Assembly (NCBI RefSeq): GCF_014698305.1
Contig: NZ_JACJST010000029.1
Span: 1-64,000 of the forward strand
DNA length: 64,000 nucleotides
Direction: 5' to 3'
Source: Anabaena lutea FACHB-196
GTDB lineage: Bacteria > Cyanobacteriota > Cyanobacteriia > Cyanobacteriales > Nostocaceae
The position numbers and the translations under genes are program-made. Positions within the stretch are counted from its first letter, which is position 1, and each line of letters begins with the position of its first letter. The notes below the pieces were generated by a model. That model did no database searches, was not told the origin of the DNA, and saw only the letters and a list, made by a program, of their open reading frames with translations. Of the stretch, positions 1 to 10,897 are shown piece by piece.

Positions 1-1519
<1,519 letters not shown>

Positions 1520-1564
1520 GTTTTGATCAGATTTATTTCATCACTGACAATATAATGTTTTTAT

Positions 1565-1593
1565 AGCTCTTGCTTTACAGCAAGGGCTTTTTT
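1565..1593 (+). terminator. Rho-independent terminator after psbC
   Basis: A 10-bp stem (AGCTCTTGCT with AGCAAGGGCT, one G-T pair), a TTAC loop and a run of six T's lie 46 bases after the psbC stop. This is a classic intrinsic terminator for the psbDC transcript. Confidence 0.8.
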
Positions 1594-1707
1594 ATGGTTT
1601 GTTTTGGGATTTTACACATTACAATTTGTTGTAAATCCTATTTTTAATCCTCTCGCCTGTCACTTGTTATAATTAAATTAACTTGTGTTTTATTCTTAGA
1701 TATACAA

Positions 1708-2338
1708 ATGATCATAACCAAACATCGCGCTGATAGAGTCCTGCTTTACAACATTAGTTGGCAACAGTTTGAAAATCTTCTGCAAGATTTAGGAGAAAGT
1801 CGCGCTGCTAGAGTGGCTTATGATGATGGAAATTTAGAAATTATGACACCCTTGCCAGAACACGAATCTTATAAAGAAGTAATTTAGTGATGCAGTTAAA
1901 GATATCGCTGAAGAGTTGGATTGAGACTATGAAAGTTTGGGTTCAACTACCTGGAAGAGAGAACGGAAAATGGCAGGTTTAGAGGCAGATAATTGTTTTT
2001 ATTTTCAACAAAAGGAAGCATTAGTTAGAGGTAGATTCGATTTAGATTTACAAAGCGATCCACCTCCTAATTTAGCTTTAGAAATTGATGTTAAAAGTAA
2101 GTCTTTAAATCGGTTTTCTATTTATTCTCGTTTGGCAGTTCCTGAGATTTGGTGTTATGATTTTGGAGAATTAAAGATTTATCTTTTACAAAATGAAGAA
2201 TATGTGGAATCTGAGAAAAGTTTGGTATTTCCTAGTTTAGAAATTCGATATTTACCAAAACTGATTGAGCAAAATCGTTTAAATGGTAGAAGGGCAATTA
2301 GAAAAGCAGTGAGGGAATGGGTAAGGAATGAAAAGTGA
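1708..2338 (+). pseudogene. Uma2-family (DUF820) nuclease-like gene, broken
   Basis: ATG at 1708 opens a 59-codon frame reading as a Uma2 N-terminus (DGNLEIMTPLPEHESYKEVI), then stops at 1885-1887. The same protein continues in the next frame (FSDAVKDIAEELD), meets a TGA at 1922-1924, and runs on with DYESLGSTTWKRE to the end at 2338 (VKSKSLNRFSIYSRLAVPEIW is the conserved second half). So one frameshift near 1883 and one in-frame stop separate the two halves. Uma2 proteins are PD-(D/E)XK-fold proteins that are abundant in cyanobacteria and have unclear roles. The fold residues in the second half (ALEIDVKSKS) remain. A shortened product from the TTG at 1937 is possible but unlikely to work. 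An intact paralogue lies at 56110-56799. Confidence 0.8.
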
Positions 2339-2351
2339 AAGAAGGAATAAT

Positions 2352-3185
2352 TCATTCCCCCACATTCATCGCCGCTAAAAAAGCCTTTTGACTGACATCT
2401 TTATAAACTAATTGCAAATATTTCATCACCAAATCACCAGCAGGTGAATTAGTTGAATTTTCCTCATCTTTTGCTAAAGGAATTGTCCCTAATACATCTA
2501 ACACTGTCTCACTAACAGCAGGTGAAATTACTACTAAAGACGATTCTAATGGCTCATTATATTGCCAAAAATTATCTATTTTAATAGCATATTGAGTTTG
2601 AGAAACTTCTTGTTGAATATCCGATTTTGGCTGAATCACTTCTACATTTTTAGTATTACGTAAATGCCGCAAATCACTGATAATTTGCTCTTTTGTGCGT
2701 CCCCGTAATTGAAATAAAACAAATGGGTCTTCACTGAAACGGTCGCCTAATTGATAATAAACAGCACCTACGTGTTTACAAGGATTGACTTTATCAGGAC
2801 AAGAACATTTGCTGTGAACGTCACCTAGGGTAAAAGGAAATAAAGAAAGTCCGTTACTTGTAAAAACTTCTTCTATATTTTGTGGCATTTCTCCTGCTAG
2901 TAACTTAGCAGCATAAATTGCCTTTCGGGACATAGTTTCAATTACATAACCCCATTCTTCATCACTAAAATGGTCAAGAGAAAGAGAAACTTTGTAAGGT
3001 TCGGCTTCACTACCTTGAACTCTTGCTAATACTTTTGCTCCTTTAAATTCAATACTCAAAACATTTCCTTGTCTAGAATAAGTTCTTGCCCTTTCTAAAC
3101 GCTTTTTGAATCGATAGGCATCTAGTAAATCAAGCCACTGTTGTGACCACCATTCTCGACTTGCTTGCAAGGTATCGTTAGTCAT
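2352..3185 (-). CDS. SWIM zinc-finger protein
   Basis: The 277-residue protein has a SWIM zinc finger of the form C-x-C-x6-C-x-H (C127, C129, C136, H138; CSCPDKVNPCKH). SWIM domains bind zinc and are linked to DNA or protein binding. In bacteria and archaea they are often encoded next to SNF2-family helicases. That is the case here: the helicase gene ends upstream on the same strand, 125 bases away, so the two are probably co-transcribed and work together. No enzymatic motif is visible. Start at ATG 3185 (MTNDTLQASREWW). The 125-base spacer holds a short direct repeat (AAACGCAG type) and no gene. Confidence 0.88.
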   Translation of the reverse strand: MTNDTLQASREWWSQQWLDLLDAYRFKKRLERARTYSRQGNVLSIEFKGAKVLARVQGSEAEPYKVSLSLDHFSDEEWGYVIETMSRKAIYAAKLLAGEMPQNIEEVFTSNGLSLFPFTLGDVHSKCSCPDKVNPCKHVGAVYYQLGDRFSEDPFVLFQLRGRTKEQIISDLRHLRNTKNVEVIQPKSDIQQEVSQTQYAIKIDNFWQYNEPLESSLVVISPAVSETVLDVLGTIPLAKDEENSTNSPAGDLVMKYLQLVYKDVSQKAFLAAMNVGE

Positions 3186-3310
3186 AAGTCAAACTTTGTA
3201 ACAGATAATTATTGAAAAATTAACCGCAGATAAACGCAGGTAAACGCAGATAATTTATTGATGTGTATCTGGGTTTATATATTTTTTGTGACGAGATTTT
3301 TACCATAGTT

Positions 3311-6300
3311 CTATTCTTCATCCTCATCAATTATTGCATTTCGGTCAAGTAGTAATAAATTGCGAAGTTGGTTTGTGTCCATTTCTGTTAACCATTCTTC
3401 ACCCGCGCCAACAACTTGTTCTGCTAATTGTTTTTTACTTTCAATCATGTCATTAATTTTTTCTTCTAAAGTTCCAGTACACACAAATTTATGCACTTGA
3501 ACATTCCGGGTTTGCCCAATTCTAAATACTCGATCTGTAGCTTGATTCTCAACTGCGGGATTCCACCATCTATCAAAGTGAAAAACATGATTTGCTCTAG
3601 TTAAATTCAAACCAACACCACCAGCTTTCAATGATAAAATCATGATTGGTGGACTTTCGGGATCATGTTGAAATCGGTCAATCATTTCTTCACGTTGCTT
3701 TTTAGTGGTACTACCATATAAAAACAATATTTCTCGATTTAGCTTTTTTTCTAAATGAGGCTTGAGTAATTTGCCCCATTCTGCAAATTGGGTAAAAATT
3801 AAAGCCCGATCATTTTCTGCTAAAACTTCTTCTAACATTTCCTCCAATCGTTGCAATTTAGCAGAGTTATGTTTTTCTAAAGTTGCCAATTTTAAATATT
3901 GCGCTGGGTGATTACAGATTTGTTTTAGCTTCATTAATAAGGCTAAAATCATTCCCCTACGCTGCAAACCTTCTGCTGATTCAATTTCAACTAAAGATTC
4001 ATCGACTAATGTTTGATATAGTTGCCCTTGTTCAGCACTGAGTCCACAAAATACTGTCATTTCTTGCTTTTCTGGCAAGTCTTGAATAATGTCTTTGTCA
4101 GTTTTTAAGCGTCGTAGAATAAAAGGCTGAACTAAAGAACGTAATTGACTTAAAGAAGCTGTATCACCATACTTTTCAATGGGCATGGCAAACCGGCGTT
4201 GAAAAAATTGTTTATTACCTAAATAACCAGGATTGAGAAAATCTAAAATAGACCATAATTCTTGCAATCTATTTTCTATGGGTGTTCCTGTTAAAGCAAT
4301 GCGAAAAGTAGTTTTTATCTGCCGAATTGCCTGAGATTGCTTTGCATCTGAATTTTTGACATTCTGGGCTTCATCTAAAACAATTATTTGCCAATTAATG
4401 CTTTGTAATAATTTAACATCGCGGGGAATTAGTGCATAACTAGTAATTACTAAATCATGCTTTTGTATTGCTTCCGTAAATGCCTTACCTTTAGGACGTT
4501 TATCACCATGATATTCTAAAACTTTGAGTGTTGGTGCAAATTTCTTCACTTCCTTTTCCCAATTTCCCATCACAGAAGTGGGACAAACTAACAAAGTTGG
4601 GTTTTCTAGTGCATTTTCTTCTTTGAGGTGGAGTAGAAAAGCAATAAATTGAACAGTGTTATGACAGATAATATTGTTAGCAACAAAATTATGATGTTCG
4701 CTAACTTCAAAGTCATAAACCCACCCTTCATAATCTACATATTCTATACTTTTAATTTGACAATAATATACTTCCTGTTCTAGCAATATTTGTAGGTATT
4801 GCTGTGTTATATTTAGTTGTTTTATATCTAGATGATTATAAGCATCTAGAGTTTTAGTTGTCCATTTAGAAGGTTTTGATAATTGGTACTGTTGTTGAGT
4901 TTCACCGCTAATTATCTGGTTTATGCTGATTAAAACTGGGTGTAAACTTTCTCTAGAAAATTGCTGTGAACCATTAATATAAACAGTATTGTGCATTCCA
5001 AAATGACGTAACGGTAAACTAGTTGTTTTCACCGCTTGCGCTATAATCTCAGAAGCGGGAATACCTTCTACATTTGTATTGTTTATTTTTTGACAAATTA
5101 CATCTAATTTATGTTGTTTTTGAGAATTACCAAAACCTATTTCTTCCCAAAATCTACGGGCAGAATTACCACCAATAACACCAGTATAATAGGTTCGTAA
5201 AGTCCGAGTACCATTAGTAGCACATTTCTGTTTAGATGATATTCTTAACCAAATTCCAAATCGTCGCAGCAGAGTAGAAATTTGCTGAATTAATAAATAT
5301 GAAGCTGTAGCAATTTCAATACTCCGCATACTATAAACAACAGCAGACTCAGCGTCAAAATAGTTTTGCAAAAATATTATCGCCGTCTTTAAATCCGCTT
5401 GCATGATAAAATCTGGAATAGATTTTTCTGCGGATAATTTCCCCCAATTATATCCGTAAGACTCTAAAAACCTTCGGTATGCTTGACTATCAATTCTTAG
5501 ACAATAAACTTGCCGATTTTTAGAAATTGTTGGGTTATTAATTTTAAAATTATATTGTCCACTAATTTTTTGGAAAGTTTTTAGTAAATCTTCTAATAAC
5601 ATTGGGTCTTTTTGGGTAATTGTCACCCTACCCAAATCTTTATTTTCATAACCCTCAGCAATTTGCCAAGCTAAAAACTTGACTAAATTATGATGTTGAT
5701 GTTTTTGTTCTTTGGCATTCCCAATGATTTTACTAGGTACACATACATAATCACCTACATTTAAATGATTATTCCAACCTTTATTAGTCAATAACTTATG
5801 CTGACAAGTGATAGTAATACTACTGCCATCTTCCAGTGTAACTTTTCTTAATTGTTCCTTCACCTGTTGCCGATATAATTTATTAATTGGCGCTTGGATA
5901 ATCTTACCCGTTTTTTCATTAATGGAATTTACTAATAATTTTTGATTCGGTTCTGACCAAAAACCATCACCATCAAAAACTATGTTTGCAGCATAATAAT
6001 CCCAAATTTGTTCTGCTGTCAGCAATTTACCATTGACGTTTATTAATGTATCTGGGGCTACGCATTTGCCCAATCCCATATCGTCTGCTAAACAAGCACC
6101 TAAACCCCAACGTTCTAGGAAAGCTAACCAAGCAGCACCTCTTTCTTGATAAGGACGCAATTGTCCCCGAAAACTTGCAGGTTTGGGTAAAGGTTCTATT
6201 ACTTGATTATTAGTTAATGCCCCAATCAATTCTTGTAATGCACCTGAAGCTTCAAAACTAACAACTGGTAATTTTTCAATTACTTGAGTATCCCCTGTAC

Positions 6301-7936
6301 TAATACGTAAAGCATCTTCTAATGATAAAGACATTTGTTCTTTGCGAGATGCAAAAAAGTTTTGCGCTGTTTTAATATCTTGGGAACGCAATTCAACCCA
6401 CTCGTCATTAATTTTTACTAGTGGACTATTTAAAGCTACCAATTTATCAAATTCATTTTTAGAAATTGTCTGTCCACCAATTGCTAATTGCCACTGGAAG
6501 TTTAGCAGACTTTGTAAATCCAAACGTCCTTGTTTTTTCTGAGGTGTTTCTACGTTAATTTTTAAACCTAAGCGGTTAGCCCATCCTTCACGGTTGGCTA
6601 AACTTGGTGGTAAAATAACTCCTAAACCGCTATCTTCTAACCTCCAAGCTACAGACCTGATAAATTCATAAGCCTGCATGGGTGTAAGATGACAAAATTG
6701 AGGAGATTCAGTTTCTAAACTGGGGGCTATAACTGGATACAATCGAGAAGCTAAACCCAAACCTCGCAAAAATATTTCCTGAGGTTGTTCAATGGTGCGA
6801 TTTTGATAAATTAATTGTTCTGTAGGGTTAGCCCAAATAGTTGCTGCATTTACTAAAAATTCAGAATCATCTGCTGCTTGTAGAAAATAAGCCAATACCC
6901 AATTTGTTTCTCCAGTTTCTGGAGGAAGCAGTTGAAAAGAAGTATGAAATGAAGCTTTTCCTGTTAATTGATATTGCAATGGCACTGTCCAAGCTTTTAG
7001 CGCGGCTTCAAGTCTTTCCACTCCCATTGCATCTGCATTAATTGTGTTAGATACACTAGTTAAAGCTTGTAACCAATGCTGTACCGCAGATGGTAAAGAC
7101 ATCATTTCTCTAGTTTCAATTGAAGATTGATAACTAACCATATCGCGCAGTTGGGCATCTATTACACTGTTGAGAAAACCCAAAATTAATTCTTGTGGTT
7201 CTATAGGTAAATCAACTGCTAAGTTACTTTTAATATCTTCGTGATTTTGCTGATATGTACGACAAGCTAAGGGCATTTTAGCGGCAAAATTTTCTAGACG
7301 AGTAACGTCTACAGCACTATCTAAAAGTACTTGCCATTGAGCAACTATAGAACCAGCTAAGTCCTTTTGAATAGTTGGTAAAAATTTACAGCGGGAGATT
7401 AAATCTAAACTCCAACGCGCTACTTGTACCCAAAAACGTAAATCTCCTCCTAAAAAGGCATCTTTGCCATCAGTTGAACTCAAAGGTAAGGAAGTGAGTA
7501 ATTTAATTGCTGCGCTGGGTTTGAGACAAAAACCTTCTACTTTCCAAGGTTGTAGGTATTGCGGCGAGTTGATATCAATATCTAAACTAGCTGAATGTAT
7601 TGGATAAATTAAAGCATCTTTTTCTAGAAAAATTGTTGTTAAATCAATGACATGGGACTGTAGAGGTAAAGTTTTTTCTGCCTTACTTGTTGTAGCTTTA
7701 CGTCCTTTGATGGTGCTAACAGTAGATGATATTGTTTGGATATAATTGGAAATTTTTAAATTACGCGATTCCAACCAATCACTTAACTCCGTTGGTGTCA
7801 TTGCCAAGGGATGTGATGGAATTTCTCCTGATGTAATATATTCAAGATTCACCTGTAAACTTCGCCAAGTTTCTCCCCAAATAAATAAACAATTATTTTG
7901 ATTTTTTAGTAACCAACTGCCGTGTAAAATTGCCAT
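3311..7936 (-). CDS. SNF2-family DEAD/H-box helicase interrupted by an intein
   Basis: The 1541-residue precursor consists of a 1072-residue helicase and a 469-residue intein (residues 625-1093). The long N-terminal region (1 to about 590) is the type found on bacterial SNF2 ATPases. The catalytic core follows: RPYQERGAAWLAFLERWGLG, then LADDMGLGK, where the intein splits the Walker A loop, resuming with TVQFIAFLLHLKEE. Next come the DEAQ box (IIVLDEAQNVKN), LTGTPIENRLQELWSI, and the C-terminal helicase lobe with LSLKAGGVGLNLT and NQATDRVFRIGQTR. SNF2 enzymes are ATP-driven DNA translocases; the exact role of this bacterial class is not established. Splicing must occur to rebuild GLGKT, so helicase activity depends on the intein. 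Start ATG 7936 (MAILHGSWLL) is well placed. Confidence 0.93.
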   Translation of the reverse strand: MAILHGSWLLKNQNNCLFIWGETWRSLQVNLEYITSGEIPSHPLAMTPTELSDWLESRNLKISNYIQTISSTVSTIKGRKATTSKAEKTLPLQSHVIDLTTIFLEKDALIYPIHSASLDIDINSPQYLQPWKVEGFCLKPSAAIKLLTSLPLSSTDGKDAFLGGDLRFWVQVARWSLDLISRCKFLPTIQKDLAGSIVAQWQVLLDSAVDVTRLENFAAKMPLACRTYQQNHEDIKSNLAVDLPIEPQELILGFLNSVIDAQLRDMVSYQSSIETREMMSLPSAVQHWLQALTSVSNTINADAMGVERLEAALKAWTVPLQYQLTGKASFHTSFQLLPPETGETNWVLAYFLQAADDSEFLVNAATIWANPTEQLIYQNRTIEQPQEIFLRGLGLASRLYPVIAPSLETESPQFCHLTPMQAYEFIRSVAWRLEDSGLGVILPPSLANREGWANRLGLKINVETPQKKQGRLDLQSLLNFQWQLAIGGQTISKNEFDKLVALNSPLVKINDEWVELRSQDIKTAQNFFASRKEQMSLSLEDALRISTGDTQVIEKLPVVSFEASGALQELIGALTNNQVIEPLPKPASFRGQLRPYQERGAAWLAFLERWGLGACLADDMGLGKCVAPDTLINVNGKLLTAEQIWDYYAANIVFDGDGFWSEPNQKLLVNSINEKTGKIIQAPINKLYRQQVKEQLRKVTLEDGSSITITCQHKLLTNKGWNNHLNVGDYVCVPSKIIGNAKEQKHQHHNLVKFLAWQIAEGYENKDLGRVTITQKDPMLLEDLLKTFQKISGQYNFKINNPTISKNRQVYCLRIDSQAYRRFLESYGYNWGKLSAEKSIPDFIMQADLKTAIIFLQNYFDAESAVVYSMRSIEIATASYLLIQQISTLLRRFGIWLRISSKQKCATNGTRTLRTYYTGVIGGNSARRFWEEIGFGNSQKQHKLDVICQKINNTNVEGIPASEIIAQAVKTTSLPLRHFGMHNTVYINGSQQFSRESLHPVLISINQIISGETQQQYQLSKPSKWTTKTLDAYNHLDIKQLNITQQYLQILLEQEVYYCQIKSIEYVDYEGWVYDFEVSEHHNFVANNIICHNTVQFIAFLLHLKEENALENPTLLVCPTSVMGNWEKEVKKFAPTLKVLEYHGDKRPKGKAFTEAIQKHDLVITSYALIPRDVKLLQSINWQIIVLDEAQNVKNSDAKQSQAIRQIKTTFRIALTGTPIENRLQELWSILDFLNPGYLGNKQFFQRRFAMPIEKYGDTASLSQLRSLVQPFILRRLKTDKDIIQDLPEKQEMTVFCGLSAEQGQLYQTLVDESLVEIESAEGLQRRGMILALLMKLKQICNHPAQYLKLATLEKHNSAKLQRLEEMLEEVLAENDRALIFTQFAEWGKLLKPHLEKKLNREILFLYGSTTKKQREEMIDRFQHDPESPPIMILSLKAGGVGLNLTRANHVFHFDRWWNPAVENQATDRVFRIGQTRNVQVHKFVCTGTLEEKINDMIESKKQLAEQVVGAGEEWLTEMDTNQLRNLLLLDRNAIIDEDEE
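4658..6064 (-). mobile_element. Intein with LAGLIDADG-type homing endonuclease, in the SNF2 helicase
   Basis: The boundaries are set by the helicase motif: DDMGLGK, then Cys1 (codon at 6064-6062), and the intein ends ..ICHN (Asn codon 4660-4658), followed by Thr+1 (TVQF). It is 469 residues long. N-terminal splicing block: CVAPDTLINVNG; block B: SITITCQHKLLT with the T-x-x-H motif at intein residues 84-89; C-terminal blocks: YDFEVSEHHNFVANNIICHN. The centre has two LAGLIDADG-like helices, LAWQIAEGYE (about 131-140) and FLQNYFDAES, with acidic residues E and D at the catalytic positions. This makes it a large intein with a dodecapeptide (DOD) endonuclease that may still be active. Cys1, the final His-Asn and Thr+1 are all splicing-competent. 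Confidence 0.92.
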
Positions 7937-8070
7937 ATTTTAAGTTTAAAAATGATTGACTAAATCAAGATTGAATTTGGTTTTTGCATTTCTCACTCCT
8001 CGCGTCCTTGAATGCGACTAACCTGCTGGGTACGAGGCTGTAATGTTGAATTTGGTGTTTGTAACTAATC

Positions 8071-8188
8071 TATAGCAACCGCCAAGGTGCTTAGGACACA
8101 AACTGTTAGCGCAGGTTGGCGTAAGTAAGCTATTTATAAAATCTAGACACCAAAAGACTTTTCACGCTGTCAAGAGTCACCTGCTATA
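8071..8188 (+). repeat. MITE-like element, family 1, copy 1
   Basis: The element begins TATAGCAACCGCCAAGG and ends CACCTGCTATA, so its termini are inverted (TATAGCA/TGCTATA). Internal blocks TTAGGACAC and TAGACACCAAAAGACTTTT are shared with copies at 33125-33229 (opposite strand) and 46136-46219. There is no coding capacity, which suggests a non-autonomous miniature transposable element. It lies in the SNF2-pnp spacer (7937-8519), which otherwise holds only the family 2 element below and the pnp leader. Confidence 0.72.
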
Positions 8189-8250
8189 TAAATGAATCTC
8201 CGTGTAAAAGCGTCCGTCCATCTGTATCAACCTGAAAGTGAAAGGGTATT

Positions 8251-8355
8251 ATATCAAGACCGACTAATTACTTATCAAAAAAACTCGACCAGTCCCCGTG
8301 TTCCCCCATTTGGAGCGTTCAGATCTAATTATAAGTCTTTAACCGGACACAATAT
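8251..8355 (+). repeat. MITE-like element, family 2, copy 1 (with internal insertion)
   Basis: Terminal inverted repeats are ATATCAAGACCG (start) and CGGACACAATAT (end). Inside, CTAATTACTTATCAAAAAAA and ATAAGTCTTTAACC match the copies at 22538-22615 and 25763-25842. This copy is about 27 bases longer because its centre carries extra sequence around 8286-8323. There is no coding capacity. Confidence 0.68.
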
Positions 8356-8519
8356 CAGTAGGTGAAGATGGGGTAGATGCGCTGATTATGTATCGGGCTT
8401 GGTGTTGACTGAGTGGTTAACCTTGTTTATCTTTGTATTCAACAGAAGCCGTCCATAGTGCATAAATGTTAGGATTGCCACAGAGAGAGAATAGCGTGCA
8501 TAGAAGGAAAAAAAACTGA

Positions 8520-10676
8520 ATGGCAGAAGTTGATAAGTCAATATCCTTTGATGGACGGGATATTCGACTCAAAGTTGGACTATTAGCACCCCAAGCGGGT
8601 GGGTCTGTGTTGATACAATCGGGAGATACAGCTGTTTTAGTGACAGCTACGCGATCGCAAGCCAGAGAAGGCATTGATTTTCTTCCCCTGACTGTAGACT
8701 ATGAAGAAAGATTGTATGCAGCGGGCAGAATCCCCGGTGGTATCATGCGCCGAGAGGGTCGTCCACCAGAAAGAACGATTCTTACCAGCCGTCTAATCGA
8801 CCGTCCTCTACGTCCTCTCTTCCCTTCATGGTTGCGGGATGATTTGCAAGTAATTGCCTTCACCATGTCCATGGATGAGCAAGTACCACCTGATGTACTA
8901 GCTGTAACAGGCGCTTCCATTGCTACCCTGATTGCCCAAATTCCCTTTAACGGACCAATGGCAGCAGTACGGGTAGGTTTAGTGGGTGATGATTTCATTA
9001 TTAACCCCACCTATGCAGAAATTGAAGCCGGAGATTTGGATCTCATTGTCGCCGGTTCACCAGATGGTGTAATCATGGTAGAGGCGGGGGCAAATCAGTT
9101 GCCGGAACGAGATATTATTGAGGCGATTGATTTTGGTTACGAAGCGGTGCGGGATTTAATCCAAGCGCAATTAGATTTAGTCGAAGAACTGGGTCTAAAG
9201 ATAGTGCATGAAGCACCACCGGAAGTAGACCAAACACTAGAAAACTATATCCGCGATCGCGCTAGTGCTGAAATTAAAAAAATCTTGTCGCAATTTGAGT
9301 TAACTAAACCAGAACGCGATGCCGCTTTAGATGTTGTCAAGGATCAGATAAAAGACGAAATTCAAGCTCTTCCAGAAGAAGATCCCATTCGCACTGCCGC
9401 AACTGCAAATAGTAAAGCCCTTGGTAATACCTTTAAGGACATTACTAAATACTTTATGCGCCGTCAAATCGTTGAAGACAACGTTCGTGTTGATGGTCGC
9501 AAACTAGATGAAGTTCGACCTATATCTTGTCAAGTTGACGTTTTACCCAAGCGGGTTCATGGTAGCGGTTTATTTAACCGGGGTCTAACCCAGGTATTAT
9601 CCACTTGCACTCTCGGCACACCAGGAGATGCTCAAAATCTCAACGACGACTTGCAAGCAGACCAACATAAACGTTATCTGCATCATTACAACTTCCCTCC
9701 TTTCTCCGTTGGTGAAACCAAACCCATGCGTGCGCCAGGAAGACGGGAAATCGGACATGGGGCGCTGGCAGAAAGAGCAATTTTACCTGTTTTACCCACA
9801 AAAGAACAATTCCCCTACGTGATCCGCGTAGTTTCGGAAGTGCTTTCTTCTAACGGTTCCACCTCAATGGGTTCAGTCTGCGGTTCCACCCTTTCTCTTA
9901 TGGATGCTGGTGTACCCATCCTGAAACCTGTTAGCGGTGCTGCAATGGGTCTGATTAAGGAAGGGGACGAAGTGCGAATCCTCACCGATATTCAGGGTAT
10001 TGAAGACTTTTTGGGTGACATGGACTTTAAAGTTGCTGGTACAGATACTGGTATCACCGCTTTGCAAATGGATATGAAAATATCTGGTTTGTCTTTGGAA
10101 GTTATTGCTCAAGCTGTTCATCAAGCCAAAGCTGCTCGATTGCATATTCTGGACAAAATGCTCCAGACTATCGACACCCCACGTGCTGAAACTTCAGCTT
10201 ATGCCCCACGCCTGTTGACTATTAAGATTGATCCCGACATGATTGGTCTAGTCATTGGACCTGGTGGGAAAACGATTAAAGGCATCACTGAAGAAACTGG
10301 TGCAAAAATTGACATCGAAGACGATGGCACAGTTACCATTTCCGCAGTTGATGAAAGCAGGGCGAAGAGAGCGCGTAACATTGTCCAAGGCATGACTCGC
10401 AAGCTACATGAAGGTGATGTTTATGTAGGTCGTGTGACACGGATTATACCTATTGGTGCGTTTGTGGAATTTTTGCCAGGAAAAGAAGGCATGATTCACA
10501 TTTCTCAACTCGCTGACTATCGTGTTGGTAAAGTTGAAGATGAAGTAGCAGTTGGTGATGAAGTGATTGTCAAAGTGCGCGAAATTGACAATAAAGGTAG
10601 AATTAACCTGACACGCTTGGGTATCCACCCAGATCAAGCAGCTGCGGCGCGGGAAGCTGCGGCGGTGAATCGTTAA
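8520..10676 (+). CDS. pnp: Polyribonucleotide nucleotidyltransferase (PNPase)
   Basis: The 718-residue protein is full length. PNPase is a homotrimeric phosphorolytic 3'-5' exoribonuclease and, in cyanobacteria, also a tail-adding polymerase. Visible in order: a first RNase PH domain (from [20 protein letters not shown]), an all-alpha linker, a second catalytic RNase PH domain ([20 protein letters not shown], with [12 protein letters not shown] and [14 protein letters not shown]), a KH domain ([20 protein letters not shown]) and a C-terminal S1 domain ([20 protein letters not shown]). ATG at 8520 is preceded by an AGGA-type ribosome site. Two adjacent hairpins follow the stop. The gene stands alone on its strand. 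Confidence 0.97.
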   Translation: MAEVDKSISFDGRDIRLKVGLLAPQAGGSVLIQSGDTAVLVTATRSQAREGIDFLPLTVDYEERLYAAGRIPGGIMRREGRPPERTILTSRLIDRPLRPLFPSWLRDDLQVIAFTMSMDEQVPPDVLAVTGASIATLIAQIPFNGPMAAVRVGLVGDDFIINPTYAEIEAGDLDLIVAGSPDGVIMVEAGANQLPERDIIEAIDFGYEAVRDLIQAQLDLVEELGLKIVHEAPPEVDQTLENYIRDRASAEIKKILSQFELTKPERDAALDVVKDQIKDEIQALPEEDPIRTAATANSKALGNTFKDITKYFMRRQIVEDNVRVDGRKLDEVRPISCQVDVLPKRVHGSGLFNRGLTQVLSTCTLGTPGDAQNLNDDLQADQHKRYLHHYNFPPFSVGETKPMRAPGRREIGHGALAERAILPVLPTKEQFPYVIRVVSEVLSSNGSTSMGSVCGSTLSLMDAGVPILKPVSGAAMGLIKEGDEVRILTDIQGIEDFLGDMDFKVAGTDTGITALQMDMKISGLSLEVIAQAVHQAKAARLHILDKMLQTIDTPRAETSAYAPRLLTIKIDPDMIGLVIGPGGKTIKGITEETGAKIDIEDDGTVTISAVDESRAKRARNIVQGMTRKLHEGDVYVGRVTRIIPIGAFVEFLPGKEGMIHISQLADYRVGKVEDEVAVGDEVIVKVREIDNKGRINLTRLGIHPDQAAAAREAAAVNR

Positions 10677-10685
10677 ATCGATTAA

Positions 10686-10770
10686 GGATTTTAGATTTTG
10701 GATTAGGGATGAATCGCAAATCTAAAATCCGCGATGCCTTTTACAGCAGGCATCGCTGTATGATTTTTTT
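10686..10770 (+). terminator. Double hairpin terminator after pnp
   Basis: A perfect 13-bp stem (GGATTTTAGATTT at 10686-10698 with its complement at 10718-10730) is immediately followed by a second 8-bp stem (GCGATGCC 10731-10738 with GGCATCGC 10749-10756) and then a run of seven T's at 10764-10770. The second hairpin plus the T-run looks like the terminator. The first may protect or process the 3' end. Confidence 0.65.
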
Positions 10771-10897
10771 AATTATTTTTGAATAGTCGAATCATCAGAA
10801 GCCGAACAACTGAAGTCGCGGCTACACTAATACATAAGTTAGTATTATTACGAGTGCCATCAAGTACCCAAAACCTTTCAGTGAGAATTTATAAGAT

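Noticed and set aside
8417-10637. Several ORFs of 64-103 codons antisense to or overlapping pnp
   Set aside because: They are shadows of the strongly coding pnp frame.
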